64,000 nucleotides of DNA from Toxonevra muliebris (GCA_963691655.1 CAVNUY010000013.1:62001-126000); one strand, 5' to 3'; positions 32,904 through 44,496 are shown, counted from the stretch's first letter. The notes: a model not told the origin generated them from the letters alone. A program made the numbers and translations.

Positions 32904-35022
32904 TTATAGTATTTCTGTAAGTCCTATTTCTGTAATAAATTTTAGTATAAAGCCTATTTCCAGTCGTTTCAGCATGCCGTCTGGTATTTGGTAATCTCCC
33001 AGGTACCTTTTCCAGCTTTGCATTAGCGCTGAACATTGTCCTAAAATGTGTTTTGAAGTTTCGGTTTCCTCCCAACAAAATCTACATGAATCGTTGTTGC
33101 ATATTCTCAGTTTTGCCAGGTGATAATTCAGCCTGCAGTGCCCTGTCAGAATAACTGTTATGATTCTAAGATTCCCTTTTGTTAAATTCATACAATCATT
33201 AAATCTTTTTAGTTTATGCGTTCCTAAAAGAGTTTTTGATTGCTCCATCCCTGGTAGATTATCCCAGTATGATGCTCGTAGTTTTTCCTCTTCTTTATAT
33301 AACAGTATGGTTAGAGACCTTTTTCCCATTCCACAGAAAGGTTCGGGTCTACAAATGGGGTTTCTGCCCCCTTTTTTGCAAGTTCGTTTGCCTTCTCATT
33401 TCCTTTTATTCCTACATGGCCTGGAATCCAGAGTATCCAGACCTTGTTCTGCAGGCCAAGCGTATTAAGTTTCTCAAGGCAGTCCCTAACCAGTTTAGAG
33501 TTTACCTGGTAGGATTCGAGTGCCTTGATAGCCGCTTGGCTGTAACTTAGAATCGCAATGTTCTATCTATGGCGTATATTTCCGCCTGAAAGATACTGGT
33601 GAATTTACCCATGGGCTCATTTGGGAGGTTCGGGTTCGATTCCCGTCTTCGTCTGGTGGTTAATTCTCATTACTTTCTTATATTCACTATCAATATGAAG
33701 TGTATGAGAATTATAAGATAGTGTACAAGTACACACATTGATTGGTAATGGCAAAACCACCAAGCCAATAAAAAATTGCCACACCGCCGTTCGGAATCGG
33801 CGTTAAACTGTAGGTCCAACTATGTGGTATCACAATGGGCCGTTCAGGCCTAAGTGTGTCTCTCGACAGCCACTCCAACCTAACCTAACCTACCCATGGG
33901 CTATTTTATCCTTGGCCCATATACCCTTGCTCCTGCTCCTCCATCAGTAAGAGACCCGTCTGTATACCAGGTTATCATTTGTTTGTTTATATTGTATGTT
34001 TCAACCAAACCTTCCCAATCCTTTTTATTACTTAGTTTTGTTGTAAACTTTTTAGTAAAACTAAACTGCGGTATCATGCTATCCCTCGGTATTGAAATTT
34101 CATTAAGTTGCTTCGTAAGAATATCAAACTTCTTCCGATTTAAGCACTGACCTGACCCGATATATATTCCAGACATTCTATAATTGGCCCTCTTCCCCTG
34201 CATCTGGATATAGATGTGAAGAGGTGTTAATTCTAAAAGGACTTCTAAGGACGCTGTTGGACAGGTTCTCATAGCCCCAGTTATGCAAACACATGCTAGT
34301 CTTTGAAGTTTATTCAACTCATTGACAGCTGTTTGCCGCTTTATTCTATCTGACCAGATAACCGCTCCATACGCGATCATTGGTCGTAAAATTACCGTAT
34401 ACATTCATCGTAGTATTTTTGGAGTACACCCCCAACTTTTCCCAGCAATGGATCTACAGGTCATAAGTGCTCTTGTAGCCTTCTTTGTTATGTTACTTAC
34501 ATGCGTTTTCCAGAGTAATTTCTGGTCGAAAGTTATACCCAGAAATTTAACCTCTGTATGCAGTTTTACCTCCGTACCATCCAAACGGATGGTCTTTAGG
34601 TTCTTAAGTTTATGTTTCCACGTAAATGGTACAATTGTAGTTTTTGCTGGATTTATATTCAGCCCTACTTTTAAACACCATCGCTTCGTGACTCTCAGCC
34701 CCAATTGTATTAAATCACATAGAGTATTTTCAAATTTACCTCTACATATTATTACTACATCGTCGGCATAACCCTTTGTTAATTTGTTAATTCCTCCAAA
34801 AGTTCATCTATGACAATACTCCACATTAACGGGGCTAACAGAAGATAAGGTTTTATCTTTGGCCATGACTTTGTATAATCTTGAGGCATCTGTAGACTCC
34901 TCAATATTCTCACAAAAGATTTTGAAGCTTGTGCGTTTTGCTTCCCTAATTTCATTGTTATATGTCGTTAGTAAGCTTCTATATCTTGTCCATTCCCCAG
35001 TTCTTTTTGCTCGGTTGAACAA
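32904..35022 (-). pseudogene. LOA LINE copy B: RT remnant, RNase H and CCHC end
   Basis: 35022-34804 is the pre-RT linker (AKRTSFKIFCENIEESTDAS). Near 34810 it jumps directly to PLMWSIVIDELL, a position about 0.8 kb further on in the related copy, so motif A is deleted. The catalytic YADD survives near 34760, followed by GLNINPAKTTIVPFTWK. The thumb (YGAVIWSDRIKRQTAVN) and RNase H start (TWYTDGSLTDGGAGARVYGP) follow to 33901. A SINE sits at 33618-33890. The end carries TGHCRLNYHLAKL and CRFCWEETETSKHILGQC and stops at 32904. Confidence 0.82.
33618..33890 (+). mobile_element. tRNA-derived SINE, copy 2, with 12-bp target duplication
   Basis: TACCCATGGGCT flanks it at 33606-33617 and 33891-33902. 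It begins inside the tRNA-like head, keeping the B box GGTTCGGGTTCGATTCCCG, so the A box is lost. The body has GCCGTTCGGAATCGGC. The last 65 bp (GGTATCACAATGGGCC...GGCCTAAGTGTG...CCTAACC) match the 3' end of the LINE at 10951-11618 in the corresponding orientation. It interrupts RNase H of LINE copy B. Confidence 0.85.
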
Positions 35023-35219
35023 CCTGCGAACCTCAGTTCGCAGTTTTGCTAGGTCTTTGTTCCACCAGGGTACGTCTTCAGATGAGTTTACTTTATTTAT
35101 GGGACAGCTTTCCTCATATGCATCAATGACGACCTTGTTAAAATTTTCTACCGTTGTTTCTAATTCTAGTTCATTTTTGATATGATTGCCAACCTCTAAA
35201 CAAGTTGTATTATTGCTCG

Positions 35220-35560
35220 TTATTGCTGGTTGGTTCCCGTGCTACCCCACACCTCGTTGTGAGCGTTGGCATCACATCCGAGTAGAAGTGGTAGTTGCTT
35301 TTTGTTGCAGTAGCTCACCAGTTTATCGACCAGGTCCGGTGGATCATGGACGTCATCTCCTGGGAAGTATCCCGATGCTACCACAACATCACGTACGCTT
35401 CCGTTGATGTTCATCGGTATCTGAACTGCTACCAGATCTCCCGACAGGAACTCTGAAAGACATAAGAACTTCAAACTGTTTGTTACTAACATGCATGCTC
35501 TTGGTTTTTCACATCGGATGTCCCAAATTACCTGTATGTTCTTTCCTGACAGACCTTTAA
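35220..35560 (-). pseudogene. LOA LINE copy B endonuclease
   Basis: The open part (35492-35220) contains VVASGYFPGDD, then LPLLLGCDANAHNEVWGSTG, the R1/LOA-type APE motif with the catalytic Asp, Asn and His. The N-terminal part, including the Glu motif, is in another frame toward 35560 and beyond. The downstream SDH motif was not located in frame. Confidence 0.7.
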
Positions 35561-35617
35561 CCTGTCCTCAGAAGACCCAGGATTCTTGCGCAACTTTAGT
35601 GCTGATCATGACCCTGT

Positions 35618-36840
35618 CTACTTCTTCGTTGCTTCTGCCATTGTCAGAGTATCATGCATGGCGAGGTCATCGAGTCCCTCGATTTCCTTAATTTCTTTAC
35701 TCGCTGCTTCAATTTCTGTAGCAACTTCTGCCGGTATCTCGGTATTACTTTCACCAGATTTCTCGTCAACGGCCTGTTGCTTCTTCTTGCGTGGCTTGTG
35801 TAAGTGGATGGGAATGCGACCAAACCTGTATCGTATGACACAGTGATTCTTTTTGATCGCATCCAACGACCTATTGCCGTTGCCCCTCGTTTTGTGCTAT
35901 GATGAGGTCTAATGCTTTCTTCGTTTCGACCCCTACGGCCTTCGAGAGATAAACTGTCATCATGTGTGCCTCTGGTACATCATCCCTAGCACATGTTGAC
36001 AGCTCAGTCCCCTTCCAGCCTGGCAGTTTTGGTACTATAGTCAGAAGCCATTCGGCCATGTCGCCCGTTGCACAGTCTACCAGTATTAAGCCTGGTCTAA
36101 AGTGGATGTCGTCGAATTGGAGTTTAGCCCTCCATCCCTTATACATCTCTTCCACGATGGCTTCTTCAATCTGGCTCTGCTCCTCACGAGTGAGTATATA
36201 TGCAGGGTAAGATTTAGGTAGTATATCCAGTCGATTAGCCTTTACAGCGCTCGCATAGCTGATTCCCGGCTTCCTAATTTCTACCTTCTTTTTTGGCACC
36301 TCGCGCCTTTCGGGTTCAGCTCGGCTTTTCTTCGCCTCATTACCTTCCTGCGGGCTGATTTCATCGGCGCCTCTTTTCCTCGGCTCTACTGGCGGCGAGT
36401 TTTTTTGGGCGGTCCTGTGCCTTCTTCTTAGCTTCTTCAGGTGTTAAGCCATCCTTCAGGTACCGCATATACCATTTGGCACCAGCGCCACTTAGTCCTG
36501 TTGTCTTCCTTACCTCCCCACGTTTGATTGTCTGTTCGGGTGGCATTTTGGTGTTTGTCGACGGTTGTGGTTGTTCCTTAAGGGGTCCCACTAAACCTCG
36601 ATTTTCCGTCTGTTTCATCGTCGTCCTTCGCTCTAGTCTAATTTTAGGCTTGGCACCTTTGCTTTCAGTATGTCTACTGTCCTTGCTGTCTCTTCTGCTT
36701 CTAGGTGTAAAAACCTGGCGATCAGTATCTCGGATATCGTTCTCCGCCTGATCTGCCTGTTGTTTTGCAGTATGATTTCCTGCTATTTTATTTAAATGAT
36801 TTATTTGTTTGCTCATATTAAATCTCACGAGTGTAGGGGA
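35618..36840 (-). pseudogene. LOA LINE copy B ORF1
   Basis: Begins MRFNMSKQINHLNKIAG, then a basic, low-complexity N-terminus. Next come a GAGAKWYMRYLKDGLTPEEA block and, after a frame break near 36330, GISYASAVKANRLDILPKSY, FRPGLILVDCATGDMAEWL and RDDVPEAHMMTVYLSKAVG. The last part changes frame again near 35868. ORF1 of copy C (60597-61238) aligns with the middle part. These are the nucleic-acid-binding proteins of R1/LOA LINEs; no CCHC knuckle is visible here. Confidence 0.7.
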
Positions 36841-37499
36841 AAGTAGGTCCGCCGTGTCATAGCCCCCAGTAACACGGTAAGGTCACTGTTACTCACTGAG
36901 GCGACCAAGTATCAGTGAGGCTCACGTTAGAGACTGGGCTATTTTTGAAAAAGCAGGGCCCCCAGCCAGGCTGATCATCGGCACAAGTCTCATAACACCT
37001 TGATCCGGCCCTATATCCCCGACCACGATAAGTGCTACAAAATTTAGTAAAGTAGAAATACCAAGGAATTCATACCCTTTTTCTTGTAGGTCTTGTCGAG
37101 TAAAACAAGAGTCTGTACTTGAAATTTTCCAAACACCCCAAAATCTTGTTTTACCGTTAAAAAAAACGGTTTTAGGTTCCTTTGGACACTTATAAGCCTG
37201 TAACTTGGTAGATTATCAACAGATTTTCAGTTTCTTACCGGATTAAACCTTTCGAACGAAATATATTTTATTTTAGAAGATTTGAGGAATCTGTGTGTAT
37301 TTGTGTAGCAAACACAATTTTTTTCACTTTTTTGGCCGTTTCTCAACTTGTGTGTTTGTACACACTATTTTATAAAGGAGTCATACTACTTATGGATTTA
37401 TTCTAAAACACGAGAAAAACGCAAGTTTGTTTTTAAAAATCGGTAACTAATTGACTGAGTTATTTTTATGAAAACAGAATTTTTGCAAAAATACAATTT

Positions 37500-38060
37500 T
37501 TGGCCATTCAACTCAAAAATGTGTGATTAACCGTTATTTTTTTAAAATTCAGCACCATCAGTTTCTCGTTGAAGTGACCAAGAATATTCTGAAATCATTT
37601 TTATTTTATTTTTTTCCTTCGAAGCGATTTTCAATTGTAGCTATTTCTTGGTAAAAATGTTCGGCTCGTTCATCGCGGAACTGGCTCAGGTTATCTGAGA
37701 AGAAGTCCAAATGCGAATGGAAGAAATTAATTTTTAAGGACATTTTCAAGCCCATTTTACCATACGCTCTTAAAAATACATTAACAACAGTGATATAGTC
37801 GTCACTTCTGTGATTACCAAGAAAAGTATCGTATAGCGCAACAAAACTCTTCCATGCACGTTTTTCAGTTCTATTGAAAAACTGTTCATAAAGTTCACAT
37901 AGCTCATAATTTTACGAATTTGAAATACAATGAAATCACCCAAAAATTCATCAAAGAGATAAATACGATGAAAAAGTACTAGATATGGAAACAAATAAAT
38001 TAATACCTCCTATCATTTTGTTTTCGGTTAGCTTTGGGAACACCGCTTTAAGATGACAAA
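37500..38060 (-). pseudogene. Repetitive arthropod protein (HFLHSHLDFF type), left-arm copy
   Basis: Minus-strand translation, with frame changes, gives AFCHLKAVFPKLTENKMIGG, then KRAWKSFVALYDTFLGNHRS, then SLKINFFHSHLDFFSDNL and FYQEIATIENRFE. I recognise this block order from a repetitive, uncharacterised protein found in many arthropod genomes and ascribed to transposons; I cannot name the transposase class. This copy is broken by at least two frame changes and a stop after the NRFEGKK block. Confidence 0.65.
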
Positions 38061-38300
38061 ATGCGTCGCCGCAGTAGAAATAAAAATTAACTACCACTAA
38101 ACCTTTAGTGGTAGTTAAAATAAATATTAACTACCACTAAACCTTTAGTGGAAATAAAAATCAGCTATCACTAAACGTTTAGTGGTAATGGAAATCAAAA
38201 CCAACTACCACTAAACTAGTGGAAATTATTCCCCACTACCACCAAACGTTTAGTTATAAGAAGAGAGAGCTCAATTAGCAACTCGTACAATATAGATTGC
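38060..38300. repeat. Cluster of ACTACCACTAAA palindromes
   Basis: AACTACCACTAAACCTTTAGTGG and variants recur about every 45-60 bp, each able to pair with itself (TTTAGTGGTAGTT). More copies lie at 41410-41475 on the far side of the LINE, so the LINE inserted inside the cluster. Confidence 0.85.
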
Positions 38301-38573
38301 CATCCCAAAGCCTTATATAAATTTTTAAAGCATTTGAGACTAATGAACCTCTCTCATAGCTAAACCCTTGAAACCCAAAAAGTCCAATCTGTAAAATTAT
38401 GAAAACAACATCAAATAGTGTGTATAAAATCCAAAAAGTAGTAATTACATATTTTATTTCTTTACAGGAGAAGCAAAAAACATTGTAAAATTAAAAATAT
38501 TATAGATTTAAGAAGAATGTAATTGTGAAAGTTTAGTATCACTTAGTTATTTATTTTATTTATTTATTTATTC

Positions 38574-38598
38574 AGTCTACAGAAATTTCTTACAGACT
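38574..38598 (-). other. LINE 3' terminal stem-loop
   Basis: Minus-strand AGTCTGTAAGAAA then TTTCTGTAGACT, the same structure as at 25110-25136, with a tail of AATAAATAAATAAA-like repeats. Confidence 0.65.
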
Positions 38599-38603
38599 AA
38601 ATT

Positions 38604-41400
38604 TCAATTGAAAATTGCAAACAAGTTAAGCTTAAATCTATTTATATTAACATTAAAATCTATAACACTCGAGTACTTATTACACAATCGAATACATCTT
38701 GTGATGGGTTCATTATAAGCATAAAGAGTGCTATGTGTTGAAACGATTAATAGTCTTATGTGTCTTAAATCACGAGGTGGAACGTAAAAATTAAACAAAT
38801 TAGATAGTTCTAAACAATGCATTAATGATATTAAATGCAAAAATTAGCGAAAGATAAGTTCTTCTGTCTTTCAAAGACTGCAGACCAAGCAATTTACGTC
38901 TACCGATGTAAGATGGAAGGCCGTCTGACCAATGCAGCTTATATAGAGCGAATCTCGTAAAAATTTTTTGAACTCTTTCAATTTTGTTGAAATGAATCTC
39001 AAATGAAGGATTCCAAATTAATGAGCAATAGTCTGAGAGACTTCTTACTAACGATATATACAGAGATTTTAGAGTTAGTGGATCTTTGAAGTTTTCACAG
39101 TTTCTCCTAATGAAACCGATCATTGCAAATGATTTAGAAACTATATAATCAACATGTTTAGAAAACGTGAGTTTGGAGTTGAAAATTATACCTAGATCTT
39201 TTATTTCGTCATTACGATTTAATATACAATTTTGTAAAATATATTTAAAAACTATTATACTTAGTTTTTTAGAATAAGACAACGCAACATTTGTTGATAT
39301 TTAAGTATAGATGGTTAGCTATGCACCATTCTTCAAGTACCCTTAGATCATTTTGTAGATTAGAGCAGTCTGATATATTACAAACCCTTGAAAAGAGTTT
39401 AATATCATCTGCAAACATTAAACATTTCAGAAATGTAAATTTATTTGGTAGGTCATTAATAAAGATTAAAAACAGAAGAGGGCCACAATGAGTACCTTGA
39501 GGAATGCCAGAAAACGCATTAACTAATATGCTAGATTTAATTGGACCGATTTTTACAAAAAGTTTTCTATTACTGAGAAAGCTAGAAAAAAATTTCAAAA
39601 GTATTCCACTAATACCATAGTGATGCAACTTTTTCAAAAGAATATGGTAATTGACCTTGTCAAACGCCTTAGAAAAGTCAGTATAAATAACGTCCATCTG
39701 AAATGTTTGTATAATTTGAATTGCCATTATTGCGAGATTAGTGCATGTCGACCTGCCAGGAAAAAATCCATGTTGGCATTTAGAAATAGAATTTTTAATG
39801 TGATCAAACAATTTGGTATTGATGATATTATCAAATAGTTTAGTAAAAATGCTTTGTTTGACAATAGGTCTTTAATTACAGACATTATTACGATCACCAG
39901 ATTTGAATATTGGAACTATAGAGCATAACTTCCAGACGTCAAGGAATTCCCCAGTTTTTAAACACGCATTAAATAGCTTAGCAATTGAGTTAGCAACTAT
40001 ATGCGAGAAAAGTTTAAAAAATATAGGAGATAATCCTTCCATATCTGGATTTGAATTGGATTTCAGGTCTGCGATAGCAAAAGATACATCATCTACGGAA
40101 ATATCAAAATCAGTTATTGAGTTCGAAGGTATGATAGTACTAGTTGTGTGTGATAAGCCATCATGCTTCTCATATACTTTCTGAAAAAATCTAGCGAATA
40201 AATTACACGAATCGAGTGTGTTATCTGATGTCGTACCATCGAACTCTAAACTAGTGGGGAATCCATTTGTTTTCCGTTTAGAATTAATGTACTGCCAGAA
40301 ACTCGTGGGATTGTAATTTTGATTCAACATTAAGCATATACTGCCTAAACAAAAAGTTATGAAGGCAATCAAACTCCTTCCTTAGTTTAAGAAAACTTAG
40401 ACGATCAGATTCAATATTATTCTTTTTAAATTTCTTAAAAGCTTTATTTTCTCCGTTTTTTAAATGACTAAGCTTCGAGTTAAACCAAGGGGGCTTATTG
40501 CGTCTCACTGACCACCTCGAAGGAACAAAACTGGTAACAGCAAATAAAATTTTTTGCCGCAGAATATTGTAAGAAGCGCTTAGATTGTCTAAAGACTTCA
40601 AGAGAGACCAATCAAGACCAAGCCGTATAGTCTGCATTAGAAAAATCATATTCACGAGTGACGTCATCCGTATTACTATCAAAATTATAAAATTTGAAAT
40701 TAATAATAAGAGCTTTATGGTGTGGACTATTATGAGAGATAGGTGATAAAAACTCATCACAAGATGCTTTCAATTCATTGGATGTAAATACTAATTCTAA
40801 AGTTCTACCTATATCATTAATAACATTATTTATTTGATTAAACCCGTTAGAGAGTAAAGTACTAATAAATAATAGTTCTATATCCGATTTGATACTAGTA
40901 GGTAACAAGACATTACTTTGATATAACCATGAAATGGACCCTAAATTAAAATCACCAAGAAATATAATTTCATCAAATTGTTTAGAATAATATAAATTAG
41001 ATTGTCTAAATGTTTTGGATAAATAACAATATCACTACTCGACGGGACATATGACAATATAAAAATTATTATTCTACTATCCTTACACTTAACACTAACG
41101 CAAATTTGCTCTAGTTGTCTATCAAATGGCTGTAAAGATATGGTATTACTACATAGATTAGCTCTAACTGCAATTAAGACTCCACCACCTATTTCAATCC
41201 CAGTAGTAGTCGAGCACCATCCGATAAACTTGATAACAATCATCAAAATATTCGTTAAAAGATATACTATCGTTCAACCAAGTTTCAGTAATGGCGATGA
41301 TGTCATATTCATGTAATGAAGTCTCAAGATAAAACTGAGTAGATTTAGTGTTCATGCCGCTCATATTTAGATAATAAAGAGTATAGTTGTTACTTAGCGC
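38604..41400 (-). pseudogene. LINE copy B ORF2: endonuclease and reverse transcriptase
   Basis: The endonuclease starts near 41390 with LYYLNMSGMNTKSTQFYLET and IIAITETWL, then GGGVLIAVRANL and LVILI... (the GDFN position is at the frame end near 40941). A linker with KPPWFNSKLSHLKNGENKAF follows near 40480. RT frames at 40372-39872 (LKSNSNPDMEGLSPIFFK, FLDVWKLCSIVPIFKSGDRN) and 39811-39269 give YTDFSKAFDKVNYHIL (first catalytic Asp), SGIPQGTHCGPLLFLIFIND and FADD near 39405. The C-terminus (IWNPSFEIHFNKIERVQ, PSYIGRRKLLGLQ) runs to 38604. Three to four frame breaks; otherwise the motifs are intact. Confidence 0.85.
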
Positions 41401-41539
41401 ATTAGCTGGTAGACTAAAGGTTTAGAGGTAGTTAATTTTTATTTCCACTACCACTAAAGATTTAGTGGTAGTGAAAACTATAGTGAAGTCAAAATTTAGT
41501 GATTAGATCCCCAGTCTGATCCTAACTTTCTGATGCAAT

Positions 41540-41930
41540 GGTGGCAGAATAACATCTTCAGCTTTAACTAATAGGAGGTTTAAAACGTTTTTCCGGCCTA
41601 TTTAATGCGACTCACGAGATGGCCGTACAAAGATGTGCTATGCGATAATTTCCATGGCAATCACAGAATCGACGTCTATTTCGTTTTTGTTAATGAATTT
41701 TTAAGTACGTATGCTGCAACATGGCCATAAAAATTCATTTTCTGCATTCGCATTTGGACTTCTTCTCAGATAACCTGGGCCAGTTCAGCGATGAACAAGC
41801 CAAAGATTTTCACCAAGAAATTGCTACAATAGAAAATCGCTTCGAAAGAAAAAATAAAATAAAAATGATTTCAAAATATTGTTGGTCACTTCAACGAGAA
41901 ACTGATGGTGCTGAATTTAAAAAAAAATAA
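41540..41930 (+). pseudogene. Repetitive arthropod protein (HFLHSHLDFF type), right-arm copy
   Basis: The open part (41721-41930) reads MAIKIHFLHSHLDFFSDNLG, then QFSDEQAKDFHQEIATIENR and KYCWSLQRE. It is the C-terminal block of the same family as 37500-38060 and is better preserved: H-x-L-H-S-H-L-D-F-F, F-S-D-E-Q, F-H-Q-E-I and Y-C-W-x-L are all present. The upstream part to 41540 still aligns with the left arm but is not open. The Met at 41721 is probably internal to the original gene. Confidence 0.65.
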
Positions 41931-42455
41931 CGGTTAATCACACATTTTTGAGTTGAATAGCCAAAAATTGTATTTTTGCAAAAATTCTGTTTTCATAAAA
42001 ATAACTCAGTCAATTACTTACCGATTTTTAAAAACAAACTTGCGTTTTACTCGTTAACAAACGTGTTTTTAGAATATTTCCATAAGTAGTATAGCTCCTT
42101 TATAAAATAGTGTGTACAAACACTGTCAAAGTTGAGAAACGGCCAAAAAAGTGAAAAAAAAAATTGTGTTCACTAGACAAATACAGAAAGATTCCTCAAA
42201 TCTTCTAAAAAAAATATATATCGCCCAAAAGGTATAAGTTTCTTTTTTCTAAAACCGGAAAGAAACTGAAAATCTGTTGATAATCAACCAAGTTAAAGGC
42301 TTATAACTGCCCAATGGTACCTAAAACAGGGTTTTTAACCGTAAATCAAGATTTTGGGGGTGTTTGAAAATTTCAAGTACAGACTCTTGTTTTACTCGAC
42401 AAGACCTACAAGAGAAAGAGTTTGACTTCCCAGGTATTTTTTACTGTCGCACCGT

Positions 42456-43062
42456 GTTATTCATTATGTTGCGGTTATGGAAGCAATTTTTGGATTGTCC
42501 AATCAAAATTTTTGATGTGTAAACATCTTTTCACGTACCCGGGGGAAAAATTTGACTTTTGAGTGATTTTGAAATCGCATTATGCTTGAGCTGTCCTGTT
42601 ATAAAGACTTTGGTTAAGAGCAACCATGTTACAGGAAAGGTTTTCAATTGAATCAATTATTAACATTAAAAACAAATTATTTGTTAAAGAAAAACTTACA
42701 GCCAAAAAAGTGTTAAATATATTTTCTGAGGGGGCATGGCCCACCCCAGAGAATTATCCTAGTTACGCCAATGAAGAGAATATAGACTTCGACATTGATA
42801 TGAAACATTGAAAGTGTATAAAATACTATTTTTCCATAATCTTATTTTAGTTTTCCTTGTGTTTGTATAATTTAGAAATGCTGTGAATTAAATACTTTAA
42901 AAATGCATGTATTTAATTATTTTTCTTTTTAAAAAAATTTGTGTTCAACACTTTTATAAGAAAAAATGTAGCGCTTTTTTAAATGAAATACGCGTTTTTT
43001 CCTTCATTTTAGCGGATTTTGAAAAATAAAAGTTGGCCACACTGACCACGAAGCATGATTGG
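42456..43062. mobile_element. Right end of a hAT-like element and flank
   Basis: 42930-43044 (…TAGCGGATTTTGAAAAATAAAA then GTTGGCCACACTG) matches the right end of the element at 43063-44218, so it is the end of a second copy. Its left end is not found. The preceding 61-codon frame at 42626-42811 (AWPTPENYPSYANEENIDFD) is not assigned. Confidence 0.5.
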
Positions 43063-44218
43063 TAGTCTGGCCAACTTAGCACTTTTCCCGCTATATTTAG
43101 TGCTTTTTGAAAATTAAAACGCGGAAAAAAGTGATTTAGCGGTCAGCAGGGTTTTTAATGCGTTTTTTTCAATTTAATAGACACTCATTGCTCCACAAAA
43201 TAACCCATTTCTTGAATAATCCTAACAACATTTTTTATTAAAACAATGAGCAATGAACTTATTTAAAACCAAAGTTCGTAATCGTAAGTCACTCAGTTCA
43301 AAAAATTCTTTACTTCATATATGAAATGGATTAAAACACGAAAATTAATTTTGTGGAAACTACAAAATACCTGATGACGTAAATAAACAGCACTAGTATG
43401 TATAATGCCTCTGAATTCAGATTAAAGAGTGTGTTATGCTGTGAATTAAAAACGAGTTTTTCCTCAAAATCTGACTGAGTTTCTTCAATATTTTATGCAA
43501 ATAATAAAATAAATTTTAAAAAATAATATGTCCAGGACTCTTAATCCTTACAGTTATCCTTAAGTTAAGTTTTCCTTTGTAACCAGGAATTATAGCAAAG
43601 CCAATCCACAATCTACTCATTGACAGCCAGCATACGTATTTTAAAGAAAACTTAAATAAAATGGAAACCGTATCTCCAATTTTATTTAAGTTTTCGAACA
43701 TTATTGGGATATACAATCCCAGGGTTAACGAGGTTAAAATAAGAAAAATACGAATTAACAATTTGGTAGTGTAAGTCTCTTCTCGCGTATCTTGTCAACC
43801 ACGTAAAACACAAAAAACTCCATAAAAAAGTGAACGTAGCTATCTACAATGATTGTTTTTTTTCGAATCATAGTTCCATAGAATTTTGCTTTACATTATG
43901 CATTATAAGAGGTTGTCAATAACCAATTTCGATTTATAAGAGTTCAAACAGACCTTGTATTGAAAAAGAAAATACGACATAGCGAGGGGACCAAAATGTG
44001 TAGAATTTTTGCGAACTAAAGCAATTTTTTCAAGGGGCCAACAGTTTGTTGCGAATTATTGTATATTTTATTATAAATTAACAGTTATTTTCGAATTAAC
44101 GGGATACGAATTATTGCGATTCTACTGTATATAAAAAAATTTTGTGTTCAACACTTTTATAAGGAAAAAATTTAGCGCTTTTTTAGCGGATTTTGAAATA
44201 CAAAAGTTGGCCACACTG
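43063..44218. mobile_element. hAT-like element with 8-bp target duplication
   Basis: ATGATTGG flanks both sides (43055-43062 and 44219-44226). The left end TAGTCTGGCCAACTT and inverted right end CAGTGTGGCCAACTT agree at 13 of 15 bases. Subterminal GCGCTTTTT/GCGGATTTT words repeat. Non-coding. Near 44090-44129 CGAATTAACGG...TTCTACTG followed by TA looks like one end of a pogo-type MITE; its other end was not found. Confidence 0.82.
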
Positions 44219-44354
44219 ATGATTGGGAGTCAAGCTAAAAGTTTTTAGTGAAACAACTTTTATGGCTATTTGGGGTCTCTATGTGATTATATATGCTCAG
44301 TGGTAACAAATATTTTAGTCAGAAGTCAATCCAAAGTAAAAACCAGTGCCCTAT

Positions 44355-44444
44355 ATTTTGTTATTGTAAAGTAATTTTGACATTTTAACCTGTTATCCCA
44401 TTTTGTTATTGTAAAGTAATTTTGATATTTTAACCTGTTATCCC
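44355..44444 (+). repeat. 45-bp tandem duplication
   Basis: ATTTTGTTATTGTAAAGTAA begins at 44355 and 44400; the two 45-bp units differ at one base (GACATT versus GATATT). Confidence 0.95.
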
Positions 44445-44496
44445 ATTATTCAGCACTTTACTCTAAAGCAGCGATGCTCAAGCTCTTGCACGCAAA

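Larger units (their letters stand above)
32799..37029 (-). mobile_element. LOA-like LINE, copy B, decayed
   Basis: Minus-strand order: a 5' region (37029-36840), gag-like ORF1, AP endonuclease, a small RT remnant, RNase H and a C-terminal CCHC. It ends in an AATAATAATAAT tail (32799-32814). A SINE interrupts RNase H. An internal deletion of about 0.8 kb removed the RT fingers and first palm motif. No target duplication was identified. The 5' region may be near full length because it starts directly at another element's edge. Confidence 0.8.
38550..41405 (-). mobile_element. Jockey/CR1-like LINE, copy B
   Basis: Same family as 25090-26652 but longer, reaching into the endonuclease start. ORF1 is absent, so it is 5'-truncated at about 41405. 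The minus-strand 3' end is the stem-loop at 38574-38598 followed by (AATAA)n-type repeats. It lies inside the ACTACCACTAAA cluster. Confidence 0.82.
37032..42455. mobile_element. Large inverted-repeat element with duplicated gene ends
   Basis: From about 37032 to 38060 the sequence is the inverse of about 41540-42455, read from ATACC near 37059 and its complement near 42438. Arms are 0.7-1 kb and share the end of a protein gene that points outward on each side. The centre contains a palindromic repeat cluster and a LINE (38550-41405). The superfamily is unknown to me; the outer ends read TGCTACAAAATT and, inverted, TGCGACAGTAAA. Confidence 0.7.

Noticed and set aside
34322..34771. 149-codon plus-strand frame, and others at 35859, 57881, 58685 and 59347
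   Set aside because: They are antisense to well-supported LINE ORF2 motifs.
42733..42775. TAGTTACGCCAATGA match to the complement near 32625
   Set aside because: Only about 17 bp agree and the flanks do not; too short to define an element.
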